Shown piece after piece: positions 60,201-64,000 of a stretch of 64,000 bases of DNA; position 1 is the stretch's first letter, and each line of letters starts with the position of its first letter. Location of the stretch: assembly GCF_900167535.1 (NCBI RefSeq), contig NZ_FUYE01000003.1:1-64000 (forward strand). The letters run 5' to 3'. The position numbers were made by a program, and so were the translations under genes. This DNA is from Prosthecobacter debontii. GTDB lineage: Bacteria; Verrucomicrobiota; Verrucomicrobiia; Verrucomicrobiales; Verrucomicrobiaceae. The notes under the pieces were generated by a model. That model was not told the origin of the DNA and made no database searches. It saw only the letters and a list, made by a program, of their open reading frames with translations.

Positions 60201-61634
60201 TTGACCTAACAAATCATGAAAACTCCGCTCCGCTGGATTGCTGTTCGCGTGAATCTTTTGGCGATAACTCTCGAGTTCCAGATGCAGGGCTGCCAGTTGG
60301 TCATTCACCGACTGCAACTGACCTCGTGGATCCTGCGGAACCGGTGTGTCAGCGAGGTTTTCCAACTGCTCCCGTAGGCCCATGTAGAAGTCTTTGCGAT
60401 CCGCACTGGGATCATGCACCACCCCACAGAGATCCCCCAGCCCAGTCGCATCCAGGCGATACTTCACCACATCAAGAGCCGTGCGTTTATCGCAGACGAA
60501 CAAGACACGCTCGCCACGTGCGAGGTGATCCGCGATCATGTTGGTGATCGTCTGGCTTTTCCCCGTCCCAGGTGGACCGTGAACGACCAGCGCCTTCGCC
60601 TCGCGTGAGGCTAGAACCGCATTGGCTTGGCAAGGGTCAGCCGCAGAAACCAGCCATTCTTGAGCAAAATCGCGTCCTTGAACCGTCACCGACTCATCCG
60701 CGCTCTCGGTTTCTGGAGCTTCATCGTGCAAAGCCTGCGGATGGAGAAAGGCTGAGACGGGTTCCTGGAGTGTCGGCTGATTTTCCAGCATCCAGCGGGT
60801 ATCCCTCAGCAGGGATTGATTGGACAACGGGAACAGACCCAACACGGCCGAGGGTAGGACCGACACAGATTTCGGCAGCTTATCGGCCATGGGCACGGCC
60901 TCCAGCACGGTTTCGTGATGAAAGGCAGGTGGCGGCACCAGATCGAGCAACGCATTGATCTGCCCTAAAAGCTCCTCCACCTCTCGCCAGGGATCACTGG
61001 CCTCCTCATCCAGGTAGATTTCACCGAATGACTTCCCCGTCTGCCGCTCAAGCCAAGCGAGAAGGGCCGGATTCGCCACGAGGAGGTCGGCGCCTTCGCC
61101 CACACATTCCAGGGTCACACCTGCACGAGAGCCGGTGCGCACCTGGAGCTGGATCGGCATCAGGAGCAGCGGCGCCAGCACTCGACTGGAGGAACCGCGC
61201 AAGGATTTTTCATCTGCGGCTGGGGGCATCGAGATGAGAGGGAACCCTAGAGCTAGGCAAGATTCTCCATGATCATTCATGTATTCCAAGGCGTCGTCCG
61301 CGATGTCGCGCAGCTTTTTCAGCAGCTTGGTCTGCTTTTGATAGGCATCCCGGGCCTGTTTTTGGTCGTCGGACCACTCCGCTTCAGGAAAAGACGGTGC
61401 CGTGAATACCGGAACCTTGACGGGAAACTCGATTTTCCGCTTATCCAACAGGGTTTTCAGGGCACTGGCGGGCTCCAATCCCTGCAAAAGGCTGAAATCC
61501 ATCCAATCACAGCGCTGCCGGGAGCGGTGTGGACGGGCATTCATGGAGGGACCGTGGACCAGACTGGCAAACAGCCTCTGAAGCATTGTTTCGAGAATCA
61601 TGGCAGCAGCTTCGGGAAAATTCCTTTGGGACAT
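57276..61634 (-). CDS. Large SF1 helicase of DUF4011 type with Vsr-like C-terminus
   Basis: This protein of about 1452 residues is an SF1 DNA/RNA helicase with the AAA_11/AAA_12 layout. An N-terminal DUF4011-like region (LETMLQRLFASLVHG, PLLLMPIQLQVRTGSRAGVT) precedes Walker A VVHGPPGTGKSQTITNMIAD near 355. Motif II, FDVVIFDEASQCRLEEALPV, and motif III, VIAGDQKQLPPTRF, lie near 1010-1045. The last motifs are ENVQGDERDVMIISTTFGP and GGRRLNVLVTRARDAV near 1230. The C-terminal 150 residues look like a degenerate Vsr/MTES_1575 nuclease domain (VDVACIHPL...RVLRTQGWEIQRLWSP). Such proteins are often found in defence islands, but the role here is unknown. The start is uncertain: ATG 61634 was taken over GTG 61655. 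Confidence 0.82.
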   Translation of the reverse strand: MSQRNFPEAAAMILETMLQRLFASLVHGPSMNARPHRSRQRCDWMDFSLLQGLEPASALKTLLDKRKIEFPVKVPVFTAPSFPEAEWSDDQKQARDAYQKQTKLLKKLRDIADDALEYMNDHGESCLALGFPLISMPPAADEKSLRGSSSRVLAPLLLMPIQLQVRTGSRAGVTLECVGEGADLLVANPALLAWLERQTGKSFGEIYLDEEASDPWREVEELLGQINALLDLVPPPAFHHETVLEAVPMADKLPKSVSVLPSAVLGLFPLSNQSLLRDTRWMLENQPTLQEPVSAFLHPQALHDEAPETESADESVTVQGRDFAQEWLVSAADPCQANAVLASREAKALVVHGPPGTGKSQTITNMIADHLARGERVLFVCDKRTALDVVKYRLDATGLGDLCGVVHDPSADRKDFYMGLREQLENLADTPVPQDPRGQLQSVNDQLAALHLELESYRQKIHANSNPAERSFHDLLGQWLSHAAKADAPVFDKIPGLQLAEVEAAATTVDEMVRRAEKAGYPTNPFRDLLGIGLADFLTRSTRDTHAVFETLDAAAKQADADRPNVLIIPLDTAKPLVNQAAVRESAVALLREIAVSADLTLAGIIARVAAPKRQEWKRELPEVQAWLQQSETPLDRAMLSGARSAGVLTLAAANQHLAALQAWEPIAGSFFKKLFAGSAKKAATAALVPLGLSLDAGWQQGLAFYREVKSRLLVNDWLGRVTAAEVAWLDDGEMQTRVKLIQNTWELLDLFQTLGAADVLQAHLDDPTAVYRLADGLTQEVRWAQALHHLSQLVRQSGLFLAGVENGFIERWLGEEPAQQITHAWLVHLTSLEDIVRLQHALEQLPTLMQEPAKQMLREAVPAEDIQAAFIHQAVENLLRDRLHHDPALAAIDGERIEAAFDAFLRLSQDKVVHVRNYVRFLWVTHQRGRLLASTGSQLNKLGVGLRQRLYVRGKKALKLRQMLATGAEVEGGDPLFDLCPVWMASPSTVAQIFPRNAIFDVVIFDEASQCRLEEALPVLLRGHRVVIAGDQKQLPPTRFFESALADSGDSDAETAEELFYQQQQEAEDLLTAALNLDVREAYLDVHYRSRNEALIGFSNEQYYGSRLQPIPGHPRNKALSTPIRLHRVNGVYAERANVQEAEAAVNLIAELLAEPNPPSIGVACFNLTQKEAIHEALAKRVESDAEFARKYEAAKTRKGRDSFEGLFVKNLENVQGDERDVMIISTTFGPDTQGKFRRNFGALSQREGGRRLNVLVTRARDAVHVLTSIPTAEYTAVEAVPPGQIPNGRLQLYAYLRYAERLAEVFASYQEDLEKMRRDAKPELKAWETATPSRLATALGQAMLDRHETGIHIHWGNEGFCVDVACIHPLMPADVTVGVLTDFSRFHKTPDPIEWDIFRTRVLRTQGWEIQRLWSPVLFRRFEEMLQQVKAGHDRLSAPPSDKQIASMVE

Positions 61635-61790
61635 ACCTTCTCTAGCCCAAATCACAACGCCGGTTTTGCCTTACTGAAAACTGGCCTCATCCTTTCCATG
61701 AAGCCTTTTCATCCATGTTCTGGCCTAGAGCCTGCATCACCAGTTGCCAGCCGGAGGGCACGCGCTAATCTCCCATCCCCCTTCCCCATC

Positions 61791-63332
61791 ATGCCTGAAC
61801 TGGAAAATCCCTTTCAAGAAACGCTCCTTCAGCGCCACCGCGCAGAACCATGCACCGTGGTGATCTTTGGCGCGACCGGCGACCTAACGAACCGCAAACT
61901 GATCCCGGCACTCTACAATGTGGCCGTGGAAGGTGATCTGCCGCCCCAGTTCAAGGTGGTAGGTTTTGCCCGCCGTGATAAGTCGGATGATGTCTTCCGC
62001 AAGGAGCTGGAGGAAGGCAACCGCAAGAACAGCCGCCAAGGCCATAATGACGAGCTTTGGGCCAGCTTTTCCCAGAGCATCCATTACCACCGCAGCGAGT
62101 TTGAAGATCTGGACGGTTACAAGGCCCTGGCTGATCTCCTAAACAAATTCGACGAAGAACGTGGCGCCCCTGCCAATCGCCTTTTCTACCTCGCCTCGGC
62201 TCCTGAGGCCTTTAAACCGATCCTAGAAATGCTGCGCGCCGCAGGTCTGAACCAAGGCGTTGGCGGTAAATGGGCTCGTGTGGTCTGTGAGAAGCCTTTT
62301 GGGAAGGACCTGAAGAGCGCCCGCGCCCTGAACGAGACCGTGGCAGCCACCTTCGAGGAAAAAGACACCTATCGTATCGACCACTACCTGGGCAAGGAAA
62401 CCGCCCAGAACATCATGGTGCTGCGCTTTGCCAATGCCCTGTTCGAGCCCAATTGGAACAGCCGTTACATCGATCACGTGCAGATCACCTGCGCCGAAAA
62501 TCTGGGCATGGAAGGCGGCCGGGGTGGTTACTACGACACCGCCGGTGCCCTGCGTGACATGGTGCAAAACCACCTCTTCCAGCTCCTGTCCCTGGTGGCC
62601 ATGGAGCCTCCGACCGACCTCAGCGCGGATAGCGTGCGTGATGAAAAGGTGAAGGTCATTCGTGCCCTACGCCCGCTTGTCGGTCCAGAAGCCGTCGGTG
62701 CTAATATCATCCGCGCTCAATACACCGCTGGCAGCGTGGATGGCGTGCCGAGGGTGGGTTACCGCCAGGAAGATCGCGTGAATCCGGAATCTCAGACGGA
62801 AGCTTACGTGGCCCTGCGCCTCTTCATTGATACCTGGCGCTGGCAAGGCGTACCGTTCTACATCCGCGTCGGCAAGCAGCTTCCGAAAAAGGCCACCGAG
62901 ATCAGCGTGCATTTTAAGCGCCCGCCGCAGGTGCCCTTCGCCACCGCTCGCCTCCCCGGCAGCAGTGAAAACACCCTGGTCATCCGCATCCAACCGGATG
63001 AAGGCATCGCCCTGCGCATCCTCGCCAAACAGCCTGGGCAGGCCCTGTCCATGCAGCAGGTGAAGATGGATTTCCGCTACAGCAGCAGCTTTGGCAAAGC
63101 CAGTCCTGAGGCCTACGAGCGCCTGCTCCTGGATGCCATGGCCGGTGACGCCACCCTCTTTGCCCGCCGCGACGAAGTGGAAAGCGCCTGGAAGTTCATT
63201 GATGAACTGGAGAACGCTTGGCACAAGTCCGATACACCACCACCGATGTGCGAATACCCTGCCGGCTCCTGGGGGCCGAAGGAAGCCGACGACCTCCTCC
63301 GCCAGGATGGCCGCGAGTGGCGGACGCTGTGA
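61791..63332 (+). CDS. zwf: Glucose-6-phosphate 1-dehydrogenase
   Basis: This 513-residue enzyme starts at MPELENPFQETLLQRHRAEP and oxidises glucose-6-phosphate to 6-phosphogluconolactone with NADP. The cofactor fold is VVIFGATGDLTNRKLIPALY near 23-42, EKPFGKDLKSA near 169, and the active-site peptide RIDHYLGKETAQN near 195-207. The in-frame extension upstream to 61269 is antisense to the helicase gene and was discarded. opcA follows 24 bases downstream, a common pairing. Confidence 0.97.
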   Translation: MPELENPFQETLLQRHRAEPCTVVIFGATGDLTNRKLIPALYNVAVEGDLPPQFKVVGFARRDKSDDVFRKELEEGNRKNSRQGHNDELWASFSQSIHYHRSEFEDLDGYKALADLLNKFDEERGAPANRLFYLASAPEAFKPILEMLRAAGLNQGVGGKWARVVCEKPFGKDLKSARALNETVAATFEEKDTYRIDHYLGKETAQNIMVLRFANALFEPNWNSRYIDHVQITCAENLGMEGGRGGYYDTAGALRDMVQNHLFQLLSLVAMEPPTDLSADSVRDEKVKVIRALRPLVGPEAVGANIIRAQYTAGSVDGVPRVGYRQEDRVNPESQTEAYVALRLFIDTWRWQGVPFYIRVGKQLPKKATEISVHFKRPPQVPFATARLPGSSENTLVIRIQPDEGIALRILAKQPGQALSMQQVKMDFRYSSSFGKASPEAYERLLLDAMAGDATLFARRDEVESAWKFIDELENAWHKSDTPPPMCEYPAGSWGPKEADDLLRQDGREWRTL

Positions 63333-63356
63333 GGTAAGGCCCAACCAGTAAAGACC

Positions 63357-64000
63357 ATGCCTCTCTCCGAAGACACCCTTTCCTGCCTTGGCGCTGAAGT
63401 TCCACTGCCAAAGATCGACCGCGCTCTCAAAGAATTGTGGGCTACCGATGGAGCGAACAAAACCCGCGCCTCGTTGATCAACTTCGCCATTTACAGCGAA
63501 GACCCTGAGAGCATTGTCAAAAACAATGAGCAGATGGGTCGGATCGCGGACGACAATGCCTGCCGGGCTCTATTGATCACTTGCCTGCCTGACATCCAGC
63601 CCCAGCGAGCTCGTGCCTGGATCAATGCCCTCTGCCGCCCGTATCAGGGGAAGCAGATCGTCTGCAGCGAGCAGTTGTCCTTCGTTCTGGAAGGTGGCGA
63701 TGCGACTCAGGTTCAAAATGTGGTTTTTGCCCACCTCGATTCCGACCTGCCTTTGATCGTGTGGTGGCAGGGAGATCTGACCAAACGCTTTGAAGAGCGT
63801 TTTTACAGTCGGATTGACACCCTCATCATCGACAGCCGACGCTGGTCGGATCCCGCTGCCGAGTTTGCTTGGCTGAATGAGGCCAAAGCATCCGCTCATT
63901 TCGATGTGCGTGACTTGAGCTGGACTCGCAGCCACTTCCTGCGCACCGCCCTGGCGAACAGCTTCCAGGACATCAAAGCCCGCGAGCATCTGAATAACAT
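63357..64000 (+). CDS. opcA: Glucose-6-phosphate dehydrogenase assembly protein OpcA (3' end cut)
   Basis: The first 214 codons run to the window end. The protein begins MPLSEDTLSCLGAEVPLPKI and contains the OpcA-type strand VFAHLDSDLPLIVWWQGDLT near residue 125-145, RIDTLIIDSRRWSDP near 160, and the CRPYQGKQIVCSEQL segment near 95. OpcA is an allosteric assembly partner of Zwf in cyanobacteria and actinobacteria and occurs in PVC bacteria. It lies 24 bases after zwf and is probably in the same operon. Confidence 0.9.
   Translation, partial: MPLSEDTLSCLGAEVPLPKIDRALKELWATDGANKTRASLINFAIYSEDPESIVKNNEQMGRIADDNACRALLITCLPDIQPQRARAWINALCRPYQGKQIVCSEQLSFVLEGGDATQVQNVVFAHLDSDLPLIVWWQGDLTKRFEERFYSRIDTLIIDSRRWSDPAAEFAWLNEAKASAHFDVRDLSWTRSHFLRTALANSFQDIKAREHLNN

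Noticed and set aside
61269-61790. Long N-terminal extension of zwf
   Set aside because: It is antisense to the helicase gene and not conserved in G6PDH. The Met at 61791 gives the normal length.

Overview
The window looks like chromosomal DNA from a Verrucomicrobiae bacterium of the PVC superphylum, probably a Prosthecobacter/Verrucomicrobium relative. This is inferred from gene content: a Chlamydia/Verrucomicrobia-type small basic protein (23254-23406), a class Ic ribonucleotide reductase, conserved PVC secreted proteins, many Tat or Sec substrates, and lipid A/LPS genes indicating an outer membrane. DNA is moderately GC-rich except in the 26-30 kb region. No rRNA, tRNA or CRISPR array was seen.

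Layout. 0-2.8 kb: edge of an IS630-type element and small envelope proteins. 2.8-10 kb: lpdA, a 39-residue membrane protein, an AEC transporter coupled to metG, and a divergent RapA-like helicase. 10-19.7 kb: a TPR-like protein, a lipid A acyltransferase-heptosyltransferase fusion, a Tat-exported TIM barrel, an isolated nuoD-nuoE pair, rpsU and a large surface protein. 19.8-23.4 kb: operon small basic protein - pseudouridine synthase - accB - accC. 23.5-30.2 kb: mutS followed by an accessory patch with a second mutS 3' end, a truncated antitoxin-like gene, tandem hairpin repeats, a DUF2007-like protein and an AT-rich NACHT NTPase. 30.3-35 kb: nrdB-nrdA behind paired NrdR-like boxes. 35-44 kb: secG, M23 peptidase, nuclease-fold protein, secreted Lon-domain protease, pyrE, a conserved PVC secreted protein and an FAD oxidoreductase. 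44-55 kb: polysaccharide genes (glycosyltransferase, priming sugar transferase, nucleotide-sugar dehydrogenase and epimerase) mixed with aroD, a D,D-carboxypeptidase lipoprotein, methyltransferases and small secreted proteins. 55-64 kb: M29-like peptidase, SDR, a 1.45-kresidue DUF4011-type helicase, then zwf and opcA, which runs off the window.

How genes cooperate. accB and accC form the biotin carboxylase half of acetyl-CoA carboxylase. nrdB/nrdA make deoxynucleotides. zwf/opcA feed the oxidative pentose phosphate pathway. The acyltransferase-GT9 fusion, GT2, priming transferase, dehydrogenase and epimerase contribute to LPS or exopolysaccharide. The most interesting points are the radical-tyrosine-free NrdB, the lone NACHT protein next to a mutS recombination scar, and the exported beta-helix/Lon protease.
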